DNA from: Pelargonium nanum
Lineage: Eukaryota; Streptophyta; Magnoliopsida; Geraniales; Geraniaceae
NCBI GenBank assembly: GCA_036897485.1
Contig: JAYMTF010001889.1
Location: forward strand, 1-20,783
DNA length: 20,783 nt
Direction of reading: 5' to 3'
Shown here one piece after another: positions 1 through 9,960 of this stretch. How positions within the stretch are numbered: position 1 is the first letter of the stretch; each line of letters begins with the position of its first letter. A program made the position numbers and the translations under genes. The notes beneath the pieces were generated by a model. It was not told where the DNA came from and searched no databases. It saw nothing but the letters and a program-made list of their open reading frames with translations.

Positions 1-498
1 AACAATTGTTGAACACTAGAAACAAATAGGTAATATCCAGAAAATTAATACAGTGCATGAAAAATTTAACTTCACTCCTATTCTATACTATGGTTTTATC
101 TATTTAACAAAGTTGTGGAAATTATTGAAAGTTTTAATGTAGTTATCTACGATTATCCCGAAAAAAGTAATTTAGATCATTATATTAACTTAGCAATGAC
201 ATAATCATATGATTACAAGAAATGAAACTGGTTTTGCATCTCAATGAAACTCACTTGTGTGTATATGTCATTCACAGTAAATTCATACGAAAAATGTGTT
301 GATCCTTACGGATAAAACTCGTAAGATATAGTTTATGAATTTTTGTATGGTGCACTTCTATACTGTATTGTCATTATTTAGAATTCATCTTTTCATTTCT
401 TCAAGTTGCAAAGTAGTTTGGATCATTTATGGAATATTATACACAAGTAGAAGACCAAAGTCACTAAATATTATTTATTATTATTGTTATTAAGCCCA
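1..498. other. AT-rich spacer with no recognised gene
   Basis: I find no convincing open reading frame, RNA gene or repeat in this stretch. It is AT-rich and forms the 3' flank of the - strand defensin-like exon. Homology to the other arm of the inverted repeat stops close to position 500. Confidence 0.5.
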
Positions 499-499
499 A

Positions 500-838
500 G
501 TAATAATTACTTGTTTAAACATTATTATTACATAATGTGATTATATATTTGACTTTTAAAAATCAGCATGTCACACAACGACAGAAATTCTCAGTTGAAC
601 AATATGCACGGACGAAATTATTAGATAACATTTGCGCGCAAAGAATTTTGCACCATTCGCTAGTACACCAATCATCCAAAAAATATTCTCGGTAGCACAT
701 TTCATCATTTTTACCAATTGCCCCAATTGCCTTATCACCTGTCACCATTCAAACTTATAATCAGTTACTACTATATATATATATAAGCTTTAGCATGATC
801 TTATGGGGATACAATAACAATATTAACTATGCAAACCT
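500..838 (-). repeat. Inverted-repeat arm carrying a DEFL exon relic
   Basis: Read on the - strand, this arm matches 1232-1571 on the + strand through the DEFL intron, the second exon and the 3' flank. The clearest shared stretches are the intron end (TTTGAATGGTGACAG followed by GTG), the AAGCTTATA stretch, the GCATAGTTAATAT stretch, and a 3' flanking stretch around GTTTAAACAAGTAATT. The match fades just upstream of the expected 5' splice site. This is a head-to-head duplicate of the DEFL locus. Confidence 0.8.
563..738 (-). pseudogene. Defensin-like peptide, mature-peptide exon only (exon 1 not found)
   Basis: The exon starts after the acceptor TGACAG (738) and ends with TGA at 563-565. It encodes a cysteine-rich mature region aligned along its length with the + strand DEFL gene, with about 40% identity by eye. 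It has exactly eight cysteines, including the Cx3C pair and the CxC pair near the C-terminus that mark the cysteine-stabilised alpha-beta fold. The second cysteine of the + strand copy is Phe here. Upstream, the homologous donor GTAAGT has changed to a sequence without GT at that place, and no hydrophobic signal-peptide exon is visible up to about 1020. A frame-compatible alternative first exon can be drawn from an ATG near 877 to CTAG before GTTTGC (about 838), but it would encode a short non-hydrophobic leader, so secretion is doubtful. I call it a probable pseudogene. An expressed gene with a distant or different first exon cannot be excluded. Confidence 0.6.
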
Positions 839-1070
839 AGGTGCTTAATTATGGTATCACTGGCTAAACCTATCATTTATAATTAGTACTTAATCTTTTG
901 TTATAGAATAATATGATTTAGTAGGATTACATATCATTTATAACTTGTATTACAAGATAATCAAGATCCTAATATTATATTTAATTAAGGTAGATTGATT
1001 ACTTGTGATTTTCAACTTGTATTGCATGATAATTATGATTTCTTTTTAGTTATGAAAAATTTAATCCTAT

Positions 1071-1078
1071 TATAAATA
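1071..1078 (+). promoter_or_regulatory. TATA box of the + strand DEFL gene
   Basis: The sequence TATAAATA lies 84-91 bases before the ATG at 1162. A start of transcription about 30 bases downstream would give a leader of roughly 60 bases, normal for small plant secreted-peptide genes. It is assigned by sequence and position only. Confidence 0.55.
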
Positions 1079-1161
1079 CGTACAAGGACATATTTGATCA
1101 TATCAAATTAGATATATATCAAGACATACGTACTGGTCTTATCGCGACCGAACAAGAAAAT

Positions 1162-1503
1162 ATGAAAACTCATCATGTTATTCCATTCTCTGTTTTATTT
1201 GTGATTCTTGTAGTGCTATTTTCTCATCAATGTAAGTTTAGTTGCATAGTTAATATGGTTGAATCCCTCTAAAATAATGCTTAAGCTTATAACTATGTAT
1301 ATGTTTATGGTAGTAATTGATTAGTTTGAATGGTGACAGGTGCAGTTGCTGACAATGATAAGATGTGCTACCCAGAATTTTGTTTGGAGAATGGTTGTGA
1401 TAGTGAGCAGTGCAATAATCTTTGCGTGGAAAAGTTTCCTGATACATTCTTCAAAGCAGATTGTTCATCTGGGAATAGTTGTCAGTGTGAGATTAGATGC
1501 TAA
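1162..1503 (+). CDS. Secreted defensin-like (DEFL) cysteine-rich peptide, two exons
   Basis: CDS join(1162..1231, 1340..1503), 77 aa. Exon 1 starts at ATG 1162 and encodes a lysine-bearing N-terminus followed by a hydrophobic stretch (PFSVLFVILVVLF), a typical signal peptide probably cut near residues 24-28. The intron has GTAAGT and GACAG borders and splits a Cys codon. A single intron near the end of the signal peptide is the usual DEFL gene layout. The mature peptide has nine cysteines spaced C-x4-C-x4-C-x4-C-x3-C-x12-C-x5-C-x1-C-x3-C and ends in Cys. The Cx3C and CxC pairs indicate the cysteine-stabilised alpha-beta scaffold. Such peptides are secreted and act in antimicrobial defence or in cell-cell signalling, for example in reproduction, or in nodules of some legumes. 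The sequence does not say which applies here. Nine cysteines is one more than the canonical eight, the likely extra being C38. Expression and function are unproven. Confidence 0.85.
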
Positions 1504-1571
1504 TTTTATAAAGTCAAATTTAATACATAAGCATATTACGTAATAATAATGTTTAAACAAGTAATTGTTAC
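1232..1571 (+). repeat. Inverted-repeat arm carrying the intact DEFL intron and exon 2
   Basis: This is the partner of 500-838, in opposite orientation. It spans from the 5' splice site of the DEFL intron through exon 2 to about 70 bases beyond the stop codon. The two arms are separated by about 390 bases that hold exon 1 and the promoter of the intact gene. Confidence 0.8.
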
Positions 1572-2886
1572 TTTTTTTATTTGATAAACAAGGGTAACAA
1601 TCGAATGAGAAAGAGATGTCACTTATTTTAAGATAAAATGTAATAGAAACATAACACTTATTTTGAGGCGTTGAATGTTATATTTTCTTGCTCCACCACG
1701 TTGTTCAATACAAATACTGAAGTTGAATTGGGCAAAAAAATAATTCATTGTTGGATGAATATTGGGAATAAGCAATTTTGAAAATGCAAAGCATTAATAA
1801 TCTCATAAGAGGTAAATTTGATAAATGGATATGCATCATGCACTAGCACTACTATAGAAAAAAATTATATGGTAGTGTGGTTAGATTGAAGCAAATGTAA
1901 TGAATGAGAATAGTTTTCTTTAATGATTTGAAATGCAATTAATATATATTAAAGTCACATTCTATTAATATAAGTATGAGCCAATGATTTATCATTTTAA
2001 GTCCAACAATTACATCATTCTCAAAATCAGATACTCTGACACTGACAGCAAAGTTGGACAATTGTACTTGCGAGTATCACATTCACATGAATGCTGCTGA
2101 CGTGTAAGTACCAAATCTGTAGCCACTTGCTGATTGGCTTATAGAGCTGCAGCTGATGGTTTCAGGTCAATTTTTAATATTTTTAAAAAGAAAAATGAAA
2201 GACAAAGCAAATACTTGTTAAAATCCAACCAACCAACCAAATGAGAAAGAGACAACATGCTTTTCTATAGTATCCAATCCAATCCACCATAAAAGCTTGT
2301 CTTTGTCCTTTAGCTTTCAATGCTCACACACTTTTGTAAACATGAAAAAAGGGTCACACACAATCTCTGTCTCACAACCTTGTCTTTGTCCAAATAAAAC
2401 AAAGAAAAATCATGATTTATTTATAAAGATTAATTCAATGGAAGCTTCTCTTCCTTGTCTGTCCTTTTCAGACCCCAATCAAAATGCAAGTATAAATATT
2501 GCTCTACTACAAAGGAGGGGCCAAAGGAGATTTAAGTAAATAAAGTTGGTGCATCTCCTACCATAACTGTTCACTGAAAAAGAAAAAAGAGAAGGTTTTG
2601 GTGGGAGCAAAGCACCTACTGAACATCCACACCATCATCTTTCCTTGAAAAGAAACTGTTGACACTTCCTATTCTCCCTGAATTTCATAATAAAAATTAT
2701 AGAGGAGACAATATGTACTTTCTCAGAACAAAAAAAATGACAGCAATTGGCCTTTGTTACTATGGGTGTGGATTTCGCAAGCTGCATTTCATCTTCCACT
2801 CCTCTACTTTCTTGTTGCCGGTGACGCACAAAAATTATGGACCACAATGTATTTGATGAATAGGCATTTTTTCCAGCACTTGATCA
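1572..2886. other. Intergenic region and 3' flank / 3' UTR of copy B
   Basis: No gene is recognised. From about 2200 to 2886 the sequence resembles the region downstream of copy A (about 12180-12807). Shared elements include ATGAAAGACAAA, a CCA-rich run followed by ATAAAAGCT and CTTTGTC, and the block before the stop codon with TTCATCTTCCACTCC-like and AAAATTATGGA sequence. This probably holds the 3' UTR of copy B, read on the - strand. A TTTATT (AATAAA on the - strand) near 2417 is a possible polyadenylation signal. A short CCAA repeat lies near 2225-2240. Between 1572 and about 2200 I see nothing assignable. Confidence 0.5.
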
Positions 2887-5800
2887 TCACAGAGAGAGAC
2901 ATTGTATTCCCTCAGGTAGATTCCTAGGCATCGGAAATGCAGCAACATATCTTTGGGGAGGGGGTCTTGGTGCACTCATTCCAGATGTATCCGCTTGTCC
3001 CCGCATATGGAACTTAGCAAAACGGTTGATGACGGAATTCCTTTCCAAGTCCTGGCAGTCCACTCTTATGTCTAAAATGGATGAGCTCTCCAATCTGCAC
3101 AAGTTATGCATTAAAAGAACTTCTTGCAATTAGTGGAGGGTTTTGCAGCTTATCTTCTAAAATACTTCTCCAAGTCACAAGACTAGGGATATTCTAACAG
3201 TCTCATTTCTTCTATATGCATGATAATGTGTACATTGTGGGGTGGATGGGAGGGGGGAATCCAAAGGATGCAAATGAAACAACAGCAAATGGGATGGGTG
3301 ACTCCTAACTCTGATCTTTTAAGCAGCGAGGTTTATGCAAAACTTAAAGCATGCCTCTCTAAACTGAAGCTGCATATTTCAGAACTTTTCATACCTTACG
3401 AAGTCATTTTCCAGCTTCTTTGCTCTCTCAGTAAAGCCTTCCATAACTTTTGCAAAATGCTTATCACTCTCAAAAGCTTGGTACTTCACAGAATTCCTGT
3501 AGAAATTAGTTTAGAGAACCAAAAACCCAAGTTTAATCCAACATTCTAGCTGTTAGAGAATTTTCATTAAATTTTCATATACTTTCTCACATTTTGAAGA
3601 AGCATCCACACAAGTCCAAAAGTTACACTTACATGTCACTATTGTCTGAGGCTGCATGCAACTCATTTCTTGAGCAATTGGCCAAACTGCATGCATTGCC
3701 TAAAGCCACTTTAGCAATAAAGTATGTCACACTATCATATTGTGAACTAGCATCCCCCAGTAATATGGATGCTGGTGCAGGTCTAAGTAATTGCTGGATA
3801 AGTTGTGTTGTCAGGATCAGCCTTCTCTTTGATCGATGACGCATTGGCTGCTCTTCTCCAATCAATTCAATATCATCTTCAATCTATCATTAGATTAGAA
3901 TATATCTACATTATATTCAGATCTCAAAATAATTGGCTGAAGAAACACCCAAACTAAATGTTGTAGTATGCTCAATTAAATATAAAACAAAGTGCACCTT
4001 CTCAATTACGCGGTTTGTGGTGTGTGCCCAGTCTTGTTCTGCCGAGCTGCATTGATAAACAAACTTCAATAAATATTTAAATAAAAAGAGAGAGAATTGA
4101 AGATGTGAACCAATGGAGGCAAGAGAGTAAAATTGGAAAGTTTCCCTAGCATTAACAGCCCACATATTACGTCGACAGTTTTGATCAGCAGCAAGAAAGT
4201 ATAATTTGAAAAAGAATTTACAAGTAAACCACGGCTAATTGTAAATCAATCATCTCATCAAACAGACTGAATTTATAATGAAACAAATGTCAACACCAAA
4301 CCTGGGCTTATAACAACAGATACCTGATGTCTTGAAGCCTACAGAAACCTTGTGTCACTTCTTTATGCCATGGTATGCGTTCAGACTTAATAGTTTTGCG
4401 CCTCTTTGCTCTTACATTAGCCTCACTTTGGTTGGCAAGATCTGAAGGCGACACATAAGGAGCTGGGATGTCTTTACTTGATACCAAGCTAACAGTTTGA
4501 CTTGGCAAGATGCTGCCAACCTGTCTTGGAACAGCAGCATCAATTTGACCCACAGAAGAATCTACGGGCAAATTTTGAGAAGGCTTCCCAAAAGAGAACT
4601 GATCCATGGCAGTCTTTGCAGGCCTTGCATTATACACTGGAAGCATCTGCCCATTTCTGATTGTACCATACTGTTCAAACCATTTTGGAGCCATACGCGC
4701 ATCAACCAGTGAATGTTGAGCGTGATTATAAACAGCATCACCAGACTGATTCTTAAAATTGTTCTGATTAAATGTACCAATCCCCAAAGAAGGTTGAAGC
4801 GCCGGTTGTGACGAAGATTTTACATTCAATTCTTCTCTGGCATTTGTCAAGAAACTTGGCATTTTTGCATCACCAGATGGGAAAGAGTTTAGCTGTGATG
4901 AACTTGGTCCAATGTGTGAATGGTTCTTTGAATTGTGTTCATACATTGACTGCTTTCCTGAAATATCATTTACCTGCTGGACATTTGTATCACCATCAGC
5001 TTCATAATTTTTCTTCACAACACTATTGCTAGAATCAGTATCTCTTGCACTCTTTATTGCCTGCATTTGGTGCAGAATATTATGATTTTGATGTAGAGTC
5101 TGAGACGCTTTCAAAGAACGGCCAAAAGATTCTAGATTCCTTTCAGAGGCAGCTGAGACATTGTTGTCACCATGAAATACTCGATCAGGGTTCTGCTGGT
5201 TAGATTTAGCTGGGACATGCTTCACAACTGGTTCTTGACCTTCCGATAGACCACCACTCTGCGACGAATCGCATATTTCAGATGATATCTCTTTCTCTTG
5301 CCTGGACCTCTGTTTTCCCGGTTGCTCCTCCCCATATCCAGAGCCTTGCGAATTTATAGAACTTGCACCCAAATCTGATGATACTATTCTACCTTTCAGA
5401 GAATTTTGATCATTCAGTCCCTGCGAAGACCATGAAGTGTTTTCTGTGCTATCCTTTGATGGATCAATGGAGGGAAAAGCAGAAGGATGTCGCGAAGTTG
5501 GAACATTTTTCCACGAATTTAGATGTGTTGCCGACATCCCACCCTTTTTCGACATGCCAAACATAACAGGAGGTTGAGAAAATGATGTAGTCTCTAAAAC
5601 TGGAAATGGTTGAGCAGGGCTGGTCGTGGTCTGTTCAGTAGCATCTTGTGAAGAAACAGGGTTAAAATCTGCAAATCTGTTAGAAGTTCCAGTTGGTGTA
5701 GCCTGTGAAGATTCACCTACTGCACGTGCATTGGGCATATGCTGCACTTGAGGCTGATTTCTGACATAGGCTGAACTAGATGTCAATGTTGCATCAGATT

Positions 5801-8800
5801 TTACTTGCATATTCAAGAATGAGGACACATTTGTTTGTCCAGGATTTGTAGATTTATCATCCCAATGTGCTCTTTGAGAGATCTCATTTGGAGGCAAAGA
5901 CCGAACAGAGGATCTGGAATCCAACCAACCCTGTCTTTTCAATCCTGACTCAGAATTGACTTGTCTTGAATTTAGATTATTGGTTATCTGGGGTGGATCC
6001 TCAGAGGGAAGAAAACGGCTTGAGTTGGGGAGCCGTTGAGATGGAGGGGCCAATTTCAAGCCAAAACCTTGAGAAGCTGAAGACTGGTCGAATAACTGAC
6101 CATTATACGGATCATGAGTATCTGCTTTTGGCACCTCAGACAATGAGTTATGATCCATAGAACCAAAATGCGCCTTGGGGCTATCTTCCCTTGATCGGTC
6201 AACCTTGTGAAGAAGGTCAAGCATATGTTGACTGCCATTTCCAGACATAAGAAATTATAATATGTAAAGAATCGCCAAAAGAAGTAATTTAAAAACAGAT
6301 TCAGATGCATAAACATTAATAAAACTTATCGCGAATATGGTAATTAAATGTTTCACATAGTAAGTACAGGGTAATGAAGTCCCAACCCCATAATATCTAC
6401 AAATCATGAGCGGCCTAGAATAGCATTGTCTCGAGAGGGAAATTAATTAAACATTGACCAATTGGGAAAAAATATAGATATATCCTGTATTATTTGAACT
6501 CAGATCTTTTGACTCTCCTGGGCATGCATGTTACCAATCTTTCCAAAGCACATAAATCTTGAGTGCTAGCTATTTTCAGGGTGATCTACATTTATTGAGT
6601 ATTATCTTATTTGCATTTGATGCCTAAACAATTACTAAGTTGATATTTAAAACTCCCAATTATGACATAATCAGATACGACAAAATACCTCGTCTCATGA
6701 TCAACATTTTGGCAATTAGACCCAACTGTTCGGCCAAATGTAGTAGATGTACTAGATCCCATATCGTCTCCATAAACTCCATCATCTGATACTTTCTTAT
6801 TCCCTTGAAAATTAGGTAAGCACCCCTGTGACAGAAGACATTTAATTACTAGTTAAAACTTAAGAACTAAGAACTTCCAACTAAAAGAGGCAATCATGAT
6901 GATATTAGGGACTACATTCACCTTGTCCAAGTTCATGGTGTTTTCACTAATATTACCAGCAATATTAAACGGCCCAAGATGTCCCTGCTTGGGACCACTA
7001 AATCCTTTGGAGTCACATTTATTATCAAAATTCTCGTATGTTTTACTTGCTCCACCATAAGAGTTGTTAAAAGTATGTGAGCTACTACTTCTTTGTTGAG
7101 GTGTTTTTCCTGCACTCTGATTTTCATTGTTGCTCATAGAACAATCAACATGCTTCATATAATCAGGCTTATCTGGGGTGTTTTTATCAGCTTCTAGTTG
7201 GGTCTTTGTGGTAACTGCATATGGCACAGAGCCAAAGTGATTCACTTGTGAATCTTTGCTCATGAGATTATCAGTACGAGAATTTTGTTGTTCCAATCGT
7301 CCAATCCAAGGATAACCATCAGGACTCCTCCCCTTATCCATGGTTCCATTAACATCACCTGTCCAGCAATTTTCCACAGATTTTACATTAGTATCAGTTC
7401 TGGAAGAAAAAAAACATTCTACTAGATAAAAGAGGATTAATACTTCTACCTTTTTGCTCATTGGTCATTTGACTAACATTGTTGTGTGACGCCATCCTCC
7501 GCTGATGTGCATCACTTTCGGGGTGCCCATAATTCTGACCAGCCCATGCATTTTCCGAATGCATTGGTTGCATCTGTTGACTGATCTGATTGGATGGCTT
7601 TTGCTGTGGGTTACTGTTTAACCATCTGGTAGATTTCTGAAATGATTCGTGAGAATCATACTGGCGCAGACCTTCTCGCTGCTGCTCGTTTGAACATTGA
7701 GAGCCTGACTGCTGAAAACCAGGAAAGTTTGACTTCATACTGGAATCATTGAACACAGGAAAGGGTTTTGAATTAGCAGAGGCACTCTGCAGTTTGTTAT
7801 CAACCCAACCTGTTTGTTGCCTCTCTTCATTATTAAAATTTGAAGGCTGATTATCAGTTGACACTTCTGTATTCTGAAAAGTTAAGCCACTCCATTTCTC
7901 CTGACCCCCAGTATCACTATTAGAAGTTTCTGCAACAGCGGACAGCATAAGAGCACTCCAGCTCCCACTTTGAAGTGCAGATGAATAGTCTGACTGATCA
8001 AATGCACTCCCAAAGCCTCCAGCACCAATGTCCATGCTTCTGCCAAAACCAGTATCCCAACCATTGTCATCCATATTGTACAAAATTTTCTGTTCAAGAG
8101 GATCTAGAGGAACTAAACCCTGAGAAGTACCAAGCTGTGCAGTACTTTGCTGCAAGATTTCACGGTTACCAGACTGCTCTTGCCTTTCATTAAATTCCGG
8201 TAATGATGCATTTATTTGCAGAACATTTTCATCCTGAAGAGGAACTTGCCCAAAAACATTTTTCATTTGAAATCCCTGTTTGGAAACAAAAGCTTCCTGG
8301 GACACGCAAACATTGTCCGAAGAAAAACCACCATGATCTCCTGGAAAAGAATTGCCAAACATTGATGACTGCATAATAGGTTTCTGGCCCTGGTTACCCC
8401 TAGGCTGAGTAAAAAAATTCATAGAGTCACGAGACATTCCTTGGGCATTAGAATATTGACTCATATTGCCTCCTGCACTACCAACAGGGGTACCATGTAA
8501 AGAAACATCAAGTTGCTGAGGTATTAGACCCATAGAATGCATAGTTTGATTTTGGTCTGGCGGAAAGCCCTGTCTATTCGGAACTCCTTGTAGAGAAGGG
8601 GACGAACCACGCTGCATCAAGTTCGTAAACATCTGTGGTGTATCACGAACAGGTGTTCCATTAATCAAGAGTGGAAGCTGACCCCCAGCAGACTGCTGAA
8701 CAGTTGCAGAGTGCTGGTTTAATGAGTTCTGTTGTCTAGCCTCACCTAATTGTTGAAGTTGCTGCTGTCTTTGCAATTCTTGCAGCTGCTTATACATCAT

Positions 8801-9420
8801 GTTTTGTTGCCACATCTGCATTTTATTAACTTTCCGAATTCCTACCCAGCATTGGCAATCATATGTCTATATCAACTCTTCAACCATTCCATATAACACA
8901 GCGAGAACTAAACTCTATCGCAACCCACCCTTGCTCCTAAACAGGGAAATCGGGTAAAGAACATTCCTTTAAAGTAATATCATAAAATTCAAACAATTAT
9001 GAGCTATGGACCAAAAACATTGAATCAACACTTTCTTACACCGAACCCAAATAATAAAGGGCATCAAAACCATCAAATATCAAAACAAACTCACTCCAAA
9101 ACACAGTTTACCATACCAAAACATCTAGCTCCCATACCCACCAAAAATTAAACCCCCGGGGCACCACAAAAAATTAGCAGTTTCTTCAGCACAAATTGAA
9201 AGCAAGCACCAAAAAAGCAGCTCAAAACTTAAAATTGCCAATAAATTTCTTTTCTTCAAAAAGAAAAAGGCGAGTTCAGAGCTGCCAGCCCGTGCGATCT
9301 AGGGAAGAGTAAACTTACTCCTTCGCTTCCAATTTCCAAGTAAGGTCGAACTCAATCACAGTTCCCTCGTCCTCCACCTCCTGGTCAAGCTCCAAAACAA
9401 AGCAGCATCAATGTCTCGCA
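2200..9420 (-). repeat. Tandem duplication unit, copy B (N-terminally truncated)
   Basis: This block is collinear with about 12180-20240 through all shared exons, the introns, the 3' flank and part of the 5' leader. The 5' leader match is clear at, for example, GTCAAGCTCCAAAAC (about 9393) versus TTCAAGCTCCAAAAC (about 20203), and at ACCCAGCATT (about 8844 versus 19530). The main structural difference is a gap in B at about 8822, opposite roughly 1.2 kb of A. Outer limits are approximate because I aligned by eye. Confidence 0.8.
2887..8821 (-). CDS. Plant dentin sialophosphoprotein-like protein, copy B, lacking the family N-terminus
   Basis: CDS complement(join(2887..3094, 3395..3496, 3633..3883, 3998..4046, 4324..6231, 6689..6825, 6922..7358, 7450..8821)), 4464 nt, 1487 aa. 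All introns are GT-AG and phases agree throughout. Exons of 137, 49, 251 and 102 nt are identical in length to those of copy A. Domain order: Gln-rich probably coiled-coil segment (about 5-35); the block GLVPLDPLEQKILYNMDDNG (about 235-254) followed by W..FGRSMD and a SGSWSALM segment; a long Ser/Asn/Gln-rich disordered region; basic cluster RAKRRKTIK (1256-1264) with IPWHKE; SKRRLILTTQL; and the C-terminal block with RVDCQDLER, SVINRFAKF and QCLSL. No signal peptide or membrane segment is seen, so a nuclear location is inferred from the basic clusters. ATG 8821 is the first Met after an in-frame stop about 16 codons upstream, and a splice at TGCAG (acceptor ending 8816) would start at the next Met. 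It lacks the counterpart of residues 1-227 of copy A. Function is unknown. I judge it a maintained, truncated paralogue because no frameshift or stop occurs over 4.4 kb of coding sequence. Confidence 0.85.
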
Positions 9421-9960
9421 AGGAATGGTGAGAAAATATGATATTTGGGGACGAAAGAGCCGAAGAAGATGAGCAATGTGTTTGGAAAGAAACCCTACTA
9501 AATAAAAAACAGGAATGCAACTCAATTCCCAATCGAATTGAATTCTGCCATATTCAACAATCTAGAAATCAATTCAGTGGAGGCCCAAAGTAAGGATTTT
9601 GAGGCACTAACCTGCCAAATTCTGGTCGGATCTCACCAGAAATTGAATGGATTCTGGACCCAATCCCGAATTATATATGAAGAAAACAAAAAGCCCTTTT
9701 TTTCCTTTGCTCTGATTCAAATCGAAAAGCTTGATGTTCTTGTTCGTGGATCTCTCACCTCCGCGGTCGCAGCGCAGCAATGGAAGGTTGAGGTAGAAAC
9801 TAGAGAGACGAAGAGGAAGATGGGGTCTGGGGTTGGGTGTGAACGATTGAAGAAGATAAAGACGAGTCTGTGAAGCGAGAGAGCGAGTCGAGTTGAGTCA
9901 ATCAGGCGTGAGTGAGTCAGTGAGAGACTCAGATTCCAAGCCCTTAAAAACACAATTACT
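8822..9960 (-). other. 5' leader and promoter region of copy B
   Basis: About 8822-9420 aligns with the leader intron of copy A (about 19510-20240), but here it runs straight into coding sequence. Candidate donors for a leader intron on the - strand are GGAG before GTGAGA (exon end 9759), GCAG before GTTAGT (exon end 9612) and AAGGA before GTAAGT (exon end 9317). The only nearby acceptor is TGCAG ending at 8816, with a weak pyrimidine tract. TATATAA on the - strand at 9671-9677 could be a TATA box. The first exon of B cannot be fixed without transcripts. Short ORFs here on either strand look like chance. Confidence 0.35.

Noticed and set aside
773..784. TA repeat as a TATA box for the - strand DEFL exon
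   Set aside because: By alignment with the + strand gene it lies inside the intron, downstream of where exon 1 should be.
1847..2273. CACTACTATAGAAAA (about 1847) and TTTTCTATAGTA (about 2262) as terminal inverted repeats of a CACTA-like element
   Set aside because: The right 'end' lies in sequence that has a counterpart downstream of copy A without the motif, the match is short, and no target-site duplication is evident.
4497..6160. Several + strand ORFs of 64-86 codons inside the large exons
   Set aside because: They are antisense to well-supported coding exons of copy B, lack motifs and have no matching frame in copy A.
6225..6248. ATG at 6248 (MSGNGSQHM) as the start of a separate 646-residue gene
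   Set aside because: The same position in copy A is a splice acceptor (GGCAG at 15954) in phase with an upstream 137-nt exon, and B has the matching exon at 6689..6825. The sequence is the inside of one long gene.
9538..9953. Overlapping ORFs (111 aa on +, 78 aa on -) upstream of copy B
   Set aside because: No motif, no counterpart upstream of copy A, and they lie in the likely promoter or leader. They look like chance open frames.
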